Assembly: GCA_021397835.1 (NCBI GenBank)
Contig: JAJFZO010000407.1
Span: 1,550,001 to 1,614,000 of the forward strand
Source: Moringa oleifera
Lineage: Eukaryota > Streptophyta > Magnoliopsida > Brassicales > Moringaceae
DNA length: 64,000 nucleotides
Reading direction: 5' to 3'
The notes under the pieces are model-generated. The model saw only the letters and a list, made by a program, of their open reading frames with translations, ran no database searches and was not told where the DNA came from. Of this stretch, positions 12,851 through 25,345 are shown piece by piece; within the stretch, counting starts at the first letter, position 1; the number at the start of each line of letters is the position of its first letter. The position numbers and the translations under genes are program-made.

Positions 12851-14913
12851 AAGATACTGGTCAGTCTACCCTTCATTGACAGAGACAAACACAACTAGAA
12901 ATTCTGGTTGTGTTGTTTTTGGTTCTGCCCAAAGGCCCTTTTAACAGATCTCCTTATTGCCACTTAAAACCCAGTTGGGGGTGTCGAGCTTGTAGCTCTT
13001 TTCATATTAATGGAAATATTCTCATCAATGGATTTGTACATTCTCCATTAGTGGATGGTAATGTTGTTTCTGGTAGATAGCATTGCCATCATCTGATCTC
13101 ATATGCCAACTCATCTTAATGGAAGTACTGATAATTATTGCAACCCGTGAATGTGAGGCCCTCTCTCTCTTCTCTTCAGAGGCATTGGAAAGGCTACTGT
13201 TGCATGAGAAGATCAGGTAACTCCCTAGAGAAGAGATCTTGCTTGAACCTGTGAACAGCAAATTGATTTGACCAAGCAAGATCTCTTGCATCAACATTCT
13301 TCATTTAAGCTGTTAGACCAGAAAATCTTCAACCTAATATATGCAAATTGCATTTATATATGTATGTATAGATATATATATATATATATATGTATATATG
13401 TGCAATGTTATCTCTGTATGCCTGTACAGATTAGTTGTACAATTCTGAACATCCATTTTCTGATCTAAATTTGTTGACATTTAAGTCTTGACTGGATGAG
13501 CCTCCATCTTCTGCTTGACCTAAAAGAGAGGGACACAGAACTTTTCCCTTGGCTACCTATCTTCCCTCTCAAGTAACGTTGTTGACAATCCTTGTTTTGC
13601 AGAAGGAGAATTTTCAACTGATAGGATTGGATTATCTGTATCAAGACTCAAGCAGTCACCCTAACATGAAAGGCAAAGACAATTTTGGTAGGTGCTGATC
13701 CTTTAAGCAGCCTCTGATGCAGTTAAATGTCCATCAATCTTTTAACCTACTTTTGTTTCTAGACCCTAAACATAAACTCCTTGCATTTAGGACTTGATTG
13801 ATCTCTTCTCCCACTGTAGACTCTGGTACTTAGGGCCACAATCTCATGTAACATGATCAAGTATGATTACTATTAGTGCCTCTTTATCAATTCATGGTGC
13901 CACATGTTTAAGGTATTGAATTCAAAATGCCAAATTGTTAGATGAAATAACTCATTTCTTTATAAGTTTATTTTTCTAAAGGAAGTTCCAGTTGGGTGAC
14001 CCTCCATGATTCAAAATTTTCAGCAAAGTTTTTAGATTTTCAACTGCCAGGCTAGAAGGGTTACATGTTATTTTAAGAGGATAATTTTGACCTTGTTGCA
14101 CCACCTATTGTTAATGAATTTTCAGATAAAGATTGAATAAATATAATTATGATTCTAGATGACCAAAACTTAATTTCAAATCTTCCCTAAGTATCCCTTT
14201 CTCGCTTTCAAGACAAACAAGCAACTTCTAGCCATTTGATAGCTCACCAAGTGAACCTCAAGAAATCAGGCACGTCCCTCTTCACAACGGCCAGGAGGTG
14301 TTCAAATGCACAGACAAGTCACCTACTATGAAATCACTCATTAATTAAAATGATATTAATTTGATTTGTATTTAAAAATAAAATAAAATATGTTTTAATT
14401 ATTCATTCTATTAAACTATCATGTATTATCATTTAGTAAACAATTCAATAAAATTAGTATAGTACCTAAATTCGAATTAAAATACTCGATGGATACCCGA
14501 CAAGCAAATTAAAAGTCGTATTCGTCTTCTTCAAAACATTGCACGGTGTAGTTAAGTTCATCCTCCAATACAAACCCTACACATACGCAAGCATTTGGCA
14601 AGGCAAGAAGATCAAAATCCTGAAGCAAGTCAAAGCCAATGACCAAACCCATTTAATAAAAGCAGCTAAACCAACTTTTTTCTACATATAATACCAATTA
14701 TCTTCTCACAGACAACATACCTACCGCCGTGAGAGAACCCTCTTAACTCCCGCCAAGAACACAACACCCACTCCACCAACCTACAGACAGGAACCTCTTC
14801 GCTCCTGCATCTGAATCATCCCTACTTAAATCTGAATATCACATCCATTTTCTCATGATTTTCGGCATACACTTCAACCAAAACAGAGTTTCCATCGGTC
14901 TCTTTGTTCGATC
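12851..14913. other. URH1 3' flank and intergenic region before the LysM gene
   Basis: No coding region recognised. The first few hundred bases are probably URH1 3' UTR. A short TA-type microsatellite lies at about 13374-13392. From 14340 to 14480 the sequence is AT-rich. 14680-14913 has the pyrimidine- and C-rich look of a plant core promoter and 5' leader. Confidence 0.45.
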
Positions 14914-15231
14914 ATGGTGAGTGTTTCTTCGTCGACTTTAGCGGCAGAGAAGGTTTCTTGGTACTGTGCCGTGTTCATGGCGGTCATGCTGGTGCTGAGC
15001 TGCTGCGAAATGGGTGAAACCGAGTCCATGGGTGTCGTCATGAACCAGCAGGGCATGATGACGAAGAGGGCATGCGATGAGATTTACGTGGTGAGAGAAG
15101 GAGAGACGTTGCAGACTATCAGTGAGAAATGCGGAGACCCTTATATTGTTGAAGAGAATCCGCATATTCATGATCCGGACGATGTGTTCCCTGGGCTTGT
15201 CATCAAGATCACCCCTTTTAAGTACACGTAG
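14914..15231 (+). CDS. Small LysM-domain protein, membrane-anchored or secreted
   Basis: Single-exon gene for 105 residues. A hydrophobic stretch at about 15-31 (WYCAVFMAVMLVLSCC) acts as a signal peptide or signal anchor. One LysM domain spans about 57-100: it opens with YVVREGETLQTISEKCGDP, continues through an Asn-Pro-His segment and ends PGLVIKITP, the usual pattern of a LysM that may bind N-acetylglucosamine-containing glycans. Similar short intronless plant proteins of about 100 residues exist with no assigned function. No kinase domain follows, so it is not a CERK1/LYK receptor. It stands alone between URH1 and the GDSL gene. Function beyond possible glycan binding is inference. Confidence 0.88.
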   Translation: MVSVSSSTLAAEKVSWYCAVFMAVMLVLSCCEMGETESMGVVMNQQGMMTKRACDEIYVVREGETLQTISEKCGDPYIVEENPHIHDPDDVFPGLVIKITPFKYT

Positions 15232-15650
15232 GTTCCAGTTTTTAGGAGAAAGCTGCTGTCCCCTCTATGGATTTAGCTTTCATATTGTTCGACATCGTCT
15301 TGTGTATGCACGTTGCCCTTCTACACGAGTAATTCCCAATCCTCTTTTCATGTAAATTTTTTCCACTTTTTATTGATTTTCTTTTTTGGGTTTTTTACTA
15401 ATTATTTCTGATAGACTATCCCGGTGAATTCATAAATAGTAAAAAAATTTAGAACAACATATATGAATTTTCTATTAAATTTATCTTTTAATTAAGTTTC
15501 TCAGAATTTTTGGGCATTTTGCAAAATTTTGAATTTACTTAATATTTCTATAAATTTGAACAAAATTATAATGTTAAATTATCATGTAATCAACCGTTAA
15601 ACTCATCAAAATAGTGGATATTAACTCACGAGATTGGGCCGGACTGCCCT

Positions 15651-15868
15651 GAGCCCATGTTTAAGAATTTACAGAAACCCATTTACTGACAAGGTGGCCC
15701 GATTTTAACGAACATTATAAAGAGCAGCCCTACTCAGGCCCAAGTATAAGGGATCGTCTGAGCCCATATTTAAGAATTTACATGAGCTCATATTCTTTCA
15801 AAGTGGCCAGATTTCTGCCAAAATTATAGCAGCCGGCCACCCAGGCCCAAGGGTAACTGGTCGAATGA
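15651..15868. repeat. Two-unit diverged tandem repeat, period about 108 bp
   Basis: Unit one starts at 15651 and unit two at 15760, each opening with GAGCCCAT-TTTAAGAATTTAC and ending with CAGGCCCAAG followed by a short tail. A third partial start (ATGAGCC) occurs at 15865. The units share a GGCCC-rich vocabulary and differ at many positions, so the duplication is old. Segments of this wording are common in plant repeats; the class is not resolved here. Confidence 0.75.
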
Positions 15869-17869
15869 GCCGAGGTTGTTGACTTTGTTTTAAGCCGACT
15901 GCTTCAAGGCCTAAAAAACCCGTTTACAAATTAGAGTTTTATGGCAGTCGGCCCATTTGGCCCGATTGCAATGATTATTTCACTCTCATTAATAAATAAA
16001 TAAATAATCAGCTTCCACCAAAGCTCTGTGAATTCAAAAGTGGGCAAACCAACTTTTTTTTTATAAATTTTACATAAAATCTTGGGATTTATTCTAACTT
16101 TAAATAACTTTTGATTTTTTAAATTTTTTTAAAAGAATCATAATTTATTGATCGTGTTCATCTAAGTTTTAATTTAAAATAATTGTAAAATTTTAAAAAT
16201 ATTTTAATTATTAAAATATTTAAAAATAATTTAAATAAATATTACATTTTATTTCGTGATCATTCATTAATTAAATAATTTTTGGTTCATAGTTATATTT
16301 TAAAATTTTAATAATATAAATTTTTAAAAAATATATTTTTAATATTCAATTTCATAACTTTATTTTTCATTGTATGATAGCCAATAGACTGCTCAAAAAA
16401 TAACCCTAAAACTCTGATCTTGCCCACTTACAAAGTTTAACTTTCTTTTTTTTTTTTCAGTTTAGGATTTTGAATTTGGGGTTTGAATTTTTCACCTTTT
16501 TTTCTAATTTTAAGAATCTCAAAATATAGAAAAATTTTTGGGTACGTTGATCTTATGCAAATGACACATTTCTTGGTATTTATCAAAAATTCAAGTAGTT
16601 TTTAGTCCTACTTGGCATTTTATTCCAAAATCTTGAGTTCCATCTTCGTCTCAATGCTACAAAAACATTGTCATTTAATTAATAATTAAAGAACCTAATT
16701 CATGAAAATAAAGAACAATGACTTACTCGTGGTCCATTAGAACCCTAATTTGACGCAAAGTAAATAAAGACCATGACCTCTTCTTCCATTGAGATTAGTG
16801 CTTACTTTAGGGTTTTTCAATTCACACATTAAAATTAGTCCTCCCTTTAGCGTTTTCCATTTCACACGTGGATTCCATGTTCAAGTTGCAACTTGAATTA
16901 CTTAATTAATTACCTAGCTTTGTCGTGTACGGTTTTTCATCACCGACCATTGTCAATAGTTCTACCACTAAATATCCATAATCAATGTGGCACAGAAGAC
17001 TTGAATGAGTAACAGCCCTCATTTTTCTAAAAACAATAATAATAATTTATCATATTTTCTATTAAAAATAGATAATTATGTAAAAAAATTAAATTTTGAT
17101 ATGAGTTCGGTAATGGAATGTCATTAAGAATTAATTTGCATTAGCCAACTTGAGGGTCTCGCTGGGTTTCAAATTGTGGTATTATTGAGAAATTGTCATT
17201 TTTGTAGTTGACATGTCCTGGTCAACCGAGCTAATTAGCCTTCTAATTTTGTATTTTTTACCAATTCATGAGCCCCGTTGATGACCCAATAAAATTAATT
17301 AAACTAACGACATGGGATTTCAAAAATTAATTAAAAAATAAGAAGCTTGCAATTATTAACGAATCACCTAACACCAATAACATTTCATTATAGAATATGA
17401 TTTCTTTGTGAATTAAGTGACATATTGTCCCATACAAGACTCATATTAGTTGCAAATGACATCAGAACGGTCACACAGTCTATGATATGGCATTAATGCG
17501 CATCCACCATATATAAAGACGAAAAACAGTAAGAACAGTAAGTCAAAAAGAATTTATTAGTGAAAATTATTTGCATAAACCAAAAACGTGATTTATAATT
17601 AAAACCTATTGACCATGACATGTCGACTATAAATATTGCATGTGTGTTTTTTAAGTTATATAAATATTTACCTTATTGCATAGTGGGTTTTAAAAAAAAA
17701 AAAAATCACATACAATAGAAATATCAAGTTGAAGGTTGAAAATGGACTAGTTATTAAATTTTAAGTTATTCAATAATTATATTATTAATCAAAATACAAA
17801 TTTTATATTATTTTTATTATTTTAAATTTTGACTTATTTTTTAAAAAATATATTTAAATTACAATTATA

Positions 17870-18115
17870 AAAATCAAAATATTTTGAGTATTTTTAAAAA
17901 ATATATTTTAAAAAATTAAAAATTTATAAAAATAACTCGCTGATTTGATATTATTTAAATTTACATGATAAATTCAAATTGAAGTATAAATCTATTTGAA
18001 TTACGTTTGAGATATTTGAATAAAAAAATATTTTTTATTTTTGTGATTATTTAAATTAATTAAATTAAAATAAATTTTTAAAAATAAATATTTAATTGAT
18101 TTATTTATATATTAA
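17870..18115 (+). repeat. AT-rich dispersed repeat, copy 1
   Basis: Contains the order of words shared by the family: TTATAAAAATAACTC, then TATTATTTAAATTTACATGA, then TTCAAATTGAAG and a TATTTGAATTACG-like block followed by AAAAATATT. It aligns by eye with the copies near 22.2, 25.1 and 38.3 kb. Noncoding. Confidence 0.55.
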
Positions 18116-18445
18116 AATTTAAATTAAATATATATATATATAATTGAGTGGTTTTTTACTTTTACTTTAAAATAATGGTTATAACGCCAAGTGAGTGAAG
18201 ACAATGCATTTATTATTGTTAATTGAAACAAAATAAAAAAAAAATTAAGAACTAATTTTTAGCAATCAAGTTAGAATACAGTTGTTAATTGAGACAATTA
18301 AAATAAAAAATTAAGAACTAATTTTCCACAATTATAATATTTCTTTCCTTTTTTTAATAATTTATGTTTATTAGCAAATCACCCGTGCAGAATAGACAAG
18401 CTGCCCTACAAAGAGCCGAATAAATGCCTCTTGTCACTGTATCCA

Positions 18446-18451
18446 TATAAA
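18446..18451 (+). promoter_or_regulatory. TATA box of the GDSL esterase gene
   Basis: TATAAA in the context CCATATAAAGGC, 129 bases before the proposed ATG and followed by a pyrimidine-rich leader. Spacing fits a plant core promoter with a leader of about 100 bases. Confidence 0.6.
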
Positions 18452-18579
18452 GGCTCTACATTCTCTGTTATCCCCACAAGTATTTCTCCTTCAATTTTCA
18501 TACAGGAGGACTACTGTCCCTTGGCCTTCCAAAAAGGTTCGCCTTTGCGCTAACACTTCAGGCTTCTCGATTCCCCATC

Positions 18580-21500
18580 ATGACCAGACAGAACCTCCTC
18601 TTCTCCTTCTTCTGTTTCTCTCTCCTCTGGCTTCTCTCAGGTGACGCAGAAGCTTCACCTGCGTGTGTATCTGTGTTCGAGTTCTTTGTTAATTCGAAGA
18701 CTAAACGGCTCTTCTTGTTGCAGGGTTCCATGGCGTGCATGGTTCAAGGCACCACCACCACCGCCGCCACCGTAACGGTCACATAAGTCTCCTTGAATTC
18801 AGACCCACGAAGCTTTTTGTGTTCGGAGACTCATACGCCGATACAGGCAACAACAGGAAATCAGTGGCCAGCTCCTGGAAAGTCCCGTACGGCATCACCT
18901 TCCCTGGTAAACCCGCCGGTCGTTTCTCCGACGGCCGCGTCCTGACCGATTTCCTCGGTGAGTGAGTCTCTCTCTCCCTCTTTACCAGCTTTAAGCTTTA
19001 CCTTTCTTTTTTGGGTGTCTGCTTTAGTTTCCAGAGTATTATTATTATCGAGAGAACGGTGGTGGGTTCCTCTTCTCTCCAGCCTTGCCACTTTTGCTCC
19101 TTCCTTTTCCCTTCACCGTCTCTTTACATTATTGCTCCGATTTCTATTATTTATTTTCGATTTTATTTCCGTATCTTTTTGCTTTTCTCGTAGACTGTCA
19201 GATCATCAGCATCTGCTCTCTCTTTCTTATTACACTTCTTGCTTTATCTTTTCTCTTACATTTCACACTTTCTCACGTGAATCTGAAACTCGGTACTCTT
19301 TTGTTCTTTCTTACTCAGTTTCTTCCCTGTGATAATAGTATTGTGCATTAAAAAATTATTATTAACCATAATCATAATATTCAGTGCTTCTCCACTTTCT
19401 CTTTACGCTTCTTCCAGTTTCTTGTCCATGTATATCTTCTTTTACCCCCCACAACCATCACTCTTATTTTATTTATTTATTTCTACATAATATTATAAAT
19501 TATAAATATTTTATTTTATTTTTTATAAATAAATCAATAAAAAACCCAATTAAGTCAAAATGAGAATATTCAACAGGCTTAAGTTTCTGGGTCTTATTAT
19601 ATATTAAAAGAACTTGTAATATATATTGTCAAACAAATAAATCAATCTCTTAATATACATTTATCATGATTAAACATTAATTGCAGTTAGATATTATCAA
19701 AACGGTCTTAAGATCCTTAATTTCCTGTACAGAAAAGTACAAACAACACATGAGGTGGCATAACATCTTTATCAAAGTAAAGCAGGATTAAGTAGTGTCC
19801 TATCATCAGTCTCATCACCTTAAAGCAACTTTAGCTTCTTCTTCTTTTTATCTCTTTAAAGTATATTCTTCAAAACTTTATAATTAATATTGTTGATTCG
19901 TTAAGTGATTACCAATTACCATAACTTTGCTTAATTAATAAATTATTAATCCATCAATGCAGCAAAGTCTCTGGGGATTAAGTCACCGGTACCATACAGA
20001 TGGAGGAAATATGCTTACAAGCACTTGAGATACGGCATGAACTTTGCCTACGGTGGAACCGGAGTGTTTGATACCTTAGTTCTGGACCCAAACATGACCA
20101 CCCAGATTGATTTCTTTAATCAGCTGGTCCAGGATAAAGTTTATAATGCGGTGGACATTCAGAGCTCTGTCGCACTTGTTAGCCTAGCCGGCAACGACTA
20201 CTCCACTTACATTGCGACCAATGGCTCCGCCGAGGTATTTTTCTCGTCTTAAATGTAACAAAAGCATGAATGTTTATACATATATATGATTAACAAGCAT
20301 AATATATATTATAGACATTAAAGTATATATATTATAATCTATGGAAATGGTTTATCATGTTAAATTAATACTGTGTCAAAATTTTTTGAATGGCTTAACA
20401 CGTTTAAAATCAAAAGAGGATTTTATTTGTTTTTTATAAAAGGAAAATTGTGTCCAAGCACAGCCTTATTCACTTGATTTCGAGAAGTCAAGGCCTATAT
20501 GTTTGACCGTTGATTCAGCAGATCGATGCCGTGGCTGCTGCACTCACTACCGGTTGATTAACACGTATGCTTTTTAAGGACGGTGGGTCCCGTTTCAGAA
20601 GAGTGTAGACAGTTTAGACGTGGAAACTTCTGGTCTTGTTCTGTCATCCGTGTGAACCCACCGTTCATTTGTTTTGGGCGTACGGCGTCCTCAGTTACAG
20701 CCCAGTCAATCATGTCCTCATGTTACAGCCCAGTCAATCATGCGATGTACTTCTGTGTTTTCTCATGGGCCGACACTGGTGTTCTGCATCTTTGCACCAT
20801 CGGCCCACGTTAAACATCAACTGTGCTATTGGCTAAGATGCGCCAATTTCACTGTACCGCATTTCCTACTGGGCAAAACCTGAAAACGTGTTTTTATTTG
20901 TTTTTCACGATGAGTAAAACTAAGCCTGTTAGAGAGTCTCTCTTCATCCAGGTCGATGCAATATGAATTTAAACAGTTTAATGCTGATTGGAGATCAATT
21001 AATCTGACAGGGTTGGCAATCTTTTATTACACAAGTGGTGAACCAGCTCGTGGTGAACTTGGAACGCATTCAGGGCCTGGGAGTGAGAAAAATTGCGGTG
21101 ACAGCGTTGCAACCGCTAGGATGTCTGCCCCGAAGCACCGCAGTCTCTTCGTTTCAACAATGCAACGACTCTGAGAACGCCCTCGTCAACTTTCACAACA
21201 CATTGTTACAGCAAGCTGTGGCCAAGTTGAACAACCAGACCAAGGATTCTGCTTTCGTCATTCTTGATCTCTACGGCGCTTTCATGACTGTTTTCAAGAA
21301 CAAAGGAGTGCATCCAGGTACGTAACCCATCGGCTGCTTCAGCTTCTTCGTCGATTAAATCCATCGATGCACAACAAAAGGACCTGTTAATGGTCTCTGA
21401 ATGTGGTTCTTAGCAATGTTTTTAAAACCGCACTTGTCATTTAATCGAAAAAGGAAATGATTTAAAGGTCACAGCTGAGATCTTGAGCATAGACAAGCTC

Positions 21501-21749
21501 TTGATTGATCACTAAACAGAATTATGGGTCTTGATTTGTCGTCGAGCAGGAAGTTCACAGTTTGAGAATCCATTGAAGCCGTGCTGCGTGGGTGTGAGCA
21601 GCGAGCACTTTTGTGGAAGCGTAGATGAGAGTGGAGCCAAGAAGTACACAGTTTGCGATGAGCCTGAATCTGCATTCTTCTGGGACACAGTTCATCCCTC
21701 GCAGGAGGGATGGCATGCTATCTTCTCTGTTTTGCAAGCGAATCTTTGA
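18580..21749 (+). CDS. GDSL esterase/lipase, At5g03610-type
   Basis: Secreted SGNH hydrolase that cleaves ester bonds; the natural substrate is not shown by the sequence. Exons: 18580-18640, 18724-18957, 19963-20234, 21011-21317, 21550-21749; the frame closes at 357 aa. Exon 1 is almost only the signal peptide (residues 1-20). A His/Arg-rich segment follows (residues 23-40, including HHHHRRHRNGH). Block I FVFGDSYADTGN carries the catalytic Ser57. Block II is around NFAYGGTGVFDT (125-136). Block III is AGNDYS with Asn176. Block V is WDTVHPSQEGWH with Asp337 and His340. All catalytic residues are present, so the gene looks functional. Wording such as YGITFPGKPAGRFSDGRV matches the Arabidopsis At5g03610 group closely. 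Introns 2 and 3 are long (1.0 and 0.8 kb). Confidence 0.93.
20694..20742. repeat. 28-bp tandem duplication in GDSL intron 3
   Basis: The 21-base word beginning GTTACAGCCCAGTCAATCAT occurs at 20694 and again at 20722, separated by a 7-base spacer, inside an intron whose middle (20560-20880) is distinctly GC-richer than the rest. No coding sense in any frame. Confidence 0.8.
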
Positions 21750-21959
21750 GTAAACTTTAGCTCTAGATTAATGGTGTACAAAATAATGGGGTGATCGATG
21801 TTAGTCTTTTGTTTTGTTTTGTATGTTAATCACCTTATTCATTTGTTAAGCTTGCTTGATTTTTGGTTTGTTGCAAGGGTTAATTAGTCATTTGTGTTGG
21901 ACAAACAATAAATGGTCAAATGTTCTTTCTTTCTCCTAATTTATTGGACAAATGTCTGG

Positions 21960-22500
21960 AAAAAAAATGAATAAATAAAATATTTATAATTTAGAATAAA
22001 TATATAAATTGTAAATTTAATGGAAATTTAATTTAAATTTTGTCATTTCATACAAAAAATTCAATTTAAATTAAGATGTAAATTAAAAATATGTAAATAA
22101 AAAATTATATAATAAATTTTGATTTAAATTTATTAATAAATTTAAAAATATTAAAGTTAGTATTTAAAAAATTTTCAGTATTGTTTTTTTAATTACACTA
22201 TTAAAATTTTGAAAAGTTTATAAAAAAAATATTTGATGAGTCAAAAATTATTCAAATTTAAATGATAAACTCAAGATAGAGTAAATTTAAGTCATTTTAA
22301 GATATTTAATAACGAAAATATTATTAATTTTTTAACCATAAAAAATTAAATCAAATTAAAATTTTAAATACATAATTGAAAAAAATAAAATGTAGGTATT
22401 TAAATTAAAATCTGATGAAGTTTTGAATTTTTTTATGTTTATTTTATTAATTAAAATTAAAAATTAATCAATTAATTATAACAAAAAAAATATTAAAATC
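21960..22500 (+). repeat. AT-rich dispersed repeat, copy 2
   Basis: One of the longest copies. Ordered words: AATTATATAATAAATTTTGA near 22110, ACACTATTAAAATTTTGAAAA near 22195, ATTATTCAAATTTAAATGAT near 22250, then AAACTCAAGATAGAGTAAATT, then GATATTTAATAACGAAAATATT and an AAATTAAATCAAATTAAAAT block. The same order recurs at about 24.9-25.4 and 38.05-38.5 kb. Confidence 0.65.
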
Positions 22501-24044
22501 AAATTAACCAAAATAATAATAATTTATTATACATGAAAATTGAAATTAAGCCTCAGGTTTCTGTCCATTTGGTAGATAATGAAAACCTTAATGGTCATCT
22601 GTTTGGGCCCCTTGTAGATGGTTGGAGGCTTTTAAATTCTTTAGGCTCAAAGCCCATGTCACCAAAATTGAACCCAAAAATCTGTCGATTCACCTTGGAT
22701 GTAAATTGGGCATGATCCCTGAGGTTGCAGATCCATATAATCAGAGGGTATAAAACAGGGTAGTGGACTGCCATATGGGCATGTACAGGTACCACATACA
22801 ATAAATTAATGTAAGATCATATTGCTGATTAATTAAATGCAGCTTTCTAAAGTTTGAACATTTATATTCTTTTAGTTTGTATTAAATAATCATTCTGATG
22901 CAATGCTGATTATATTATTTTTTAAAAAATTATATATATATATATATAAGAACAGGTAGTTCCCACTTTCACTTTTGGAAGTGATCTATGTGCACTAAAA
23001 GGACAGACAGCCTAAAATTAACATCACTTATGTTATATGCTTCAATATTCATGCATGCCATCCCACTCATCAATGACTTCAACGTGACAATATATGATGC
23101 TGTGGAATTTTTTTAATTTTTAATTTTATAATATTAATTACAAGTTTATTTTTATAATTTAAATTATATAATATTTTTAAAAAAACATTTATATTAAAAA
23201 AATTATATAATAAATTTTGACTAAAATTTTCATAAATTTCAAAAAATATTCAAGTTATTTTCATAAAAAATTTTAATATTTTTTAAAGTATCGATTATAT
23301 ATACATAATTTTATGATATCTAAATTTAAAACAAAATTATAAAAATATAAAAATATAAATTAAATTGAAAGATCAAATGTATAATTAATTTAATTAATAT
23401 ATTAAAATTCAAAAAATAATTAATTACCTCAAAAACACATGCATTTTGTTCACGATTTCAAATTTAAATTTATATAAAAAAAACTATATTTGAGACTTAA
23501 GTTTATCTCAATGTGAAACTTACGATAATAATTTTCATTAAATGTACATAAAACTTTTATTTATATAATTATATTAATTTTTTAAATATTATTAAAATAA
23601 ATAAAATATTTTTCATTCACATCAAACTTAGCAATAACATATAAAATATATATTTAAAAAATAAAAAAATATATATATTTTAATAGTATTTAAATGAGTG
23701 TTAGATTAATTGCATGAGTAAAAGTTATAACACAACATGTGCAAAATTATTTGTGTTAACAAAAATGATATATCATTGTATTATATTAAAAATCAAAAAA
23801 ATATATACATTTTTTTATACATATATCAATTTGAGAATGTGATTAAAATATAAGTCTTGTTGATGTAATTATTTTTTAAAATTATTTTATTTATATTTAT
23901 ATTAATTTTTAAAAATAAAAATATTAAGAATACAAATAAAAATATTATTAAATAATATATTTTTAAATAAAAATTATAAAAAATTATATATATTTACTCT
24001 ATGTCATCAATGACACTCTTACATTAAAAAAGTGACTAGTTGAA

Positions 24045-24200
24045 CCTTATTTTATCAATTTGATCTAAATTAAATTTTATCTTAAATTATTATCAAAAAT
24101 TAAAGATAAGTTTATTGTTAAAATACTTTTAAAATAATTAAAATGAATTATATACTTCATTTTGGTTCATCATCAAATTTAAATAATTTTAATTTAATAT
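24045..24200 (-). repeat. AT-rich dispersed repeat, partial inverted copy
   Basis: Read on the minus strand this gives AATTATTTAAATTTGATGAT followed by AACC-AAAATGAAGTAT and ATTTTAAAAGTATTTTAAC, matching the core of the family in the opposite orientation. The alignment is by eye and partial. Confidence 0.45.
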
Positions 24201-24879
24201 TTTTTATAAAAATTTGAAAATATTTGCTATATAAATTTAAAAAATATACTTGTAATACAAAAAAAAATAAATTTTTTGTAACGGTATCATAAATGTACAG
24301 CCATAAAAAAAATTAAGTTAAAATTTGTTATGTAAAATTTATAATTTAAATATCTTTAATCACTAAACTTTTTAATATAATTTAACATGTTAACTCAATA
24401 AATCAAATTTATTACTTTTTAAAAAATAAATTAGTAATATAAATAAATATCAATTTTTTATATTTTTAATTATTAAATATTTTATAATAGTTAAAAAATT
24501 AACAAAATTCATAAATTTTATATTAAAATTGTATTTCAATGTGGCCTGAGAATTGGATAACCAGCTACCTGCCTACCACGTAACAAAAAAGTTAAATAAT
24601 TGAAACAAGATAATGCTGCAAGGCCACTGACTCCAGAGGGTACTCACTGCATGCCGCTAAACGACATAATCAAGAGAACGACAACAAATAAAAATGGTGG
24701 CTTAATTATGCATTACATTTGCGTCATTCATTACGTAATCTATATCAACTACTTCTTACAACAACAAAATTTAAAATAAATAAATAAATAAAAATAAAAA
24801 GCCAGAGCTTACGTCCGCGCATGTGTCAACGCGTGGGAGAGAGATGAATTATATGACTGTGAGGTCTTCTATGGTAATA

Positions 24880-25345
24880 TTTTTTTAGGATAAAAATTTT
24901 GCAAAATTTTGTTATTTATTAAAAGTTGTACATCAAATTATTATGTTTAAAATATAATTAATTAATTAATTATTTTAAAATAAATTAAATTTTACTAAAA
25001 ATTTTAATTTTTTTAAAAAATTATATAATAAATTATGATTTATAATTGTTTACTTATATAAAAAATATCTAAACTACTATAATAAAAATTTTCAAAATTT
25101 TAAAAGTAAAAAAAAACTTTGAAAATTTATATGATCAAAATTTTAAAAAATTCACAAAATAAATTATTTATTAAAAATTATTTAAATTTGATGAATAAAC
25201 TTAAAATAAAATACAAAATTTATTTGAGTTATTTTTTAAATATTTTAATATCAAAATATTTTAAATTTTTTATAATCATTTGAGTTAATTCTAATTTGAA
25301 TCAAATTGATATTATTTTTTAAATATAAAAATTTAATCAATAACA
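24880..25345 (+). repeat. AT-rich dispersed repeat, copy 3
   Basis: Shows AATTATATAATAAATTATGA near 25018, ATCAAAATTTTAAAAAATTC near 25135, ATTATTTAAATTTGATGAAT near 25178, TTATTTGAGTTATTTTTTAA near 25220, then TATTTTAATATCAAAATATT and a CATTTGAGTTAATTC block. Similarity to copy 4 over the central 120 bases looks about three-quarters by eye. Confidence 0.65.

Larger units (their letters stand above)
15232..18579. other. Intergenic, AT-rich, with tandem GC-richer segment
   Basis: No gene seen. 15232-15360 is the LysM 3' UTR. 15600-15990 is a GC-richer island containing a tandem repeat (listed separately). 16060-16380 and 17750-18150 are extremely AT-rich and partly belong to a dispersed repeat family. 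18400-18579 is the core promoter and 5' leader of the GDSL gene. Confidence 0.5.

Noticed and set aside
14938..15355. Other-frame ORFs over the LysM gene
   Set aside because: Only the frame from 14914 gives a signal segment plus a LysM domain.
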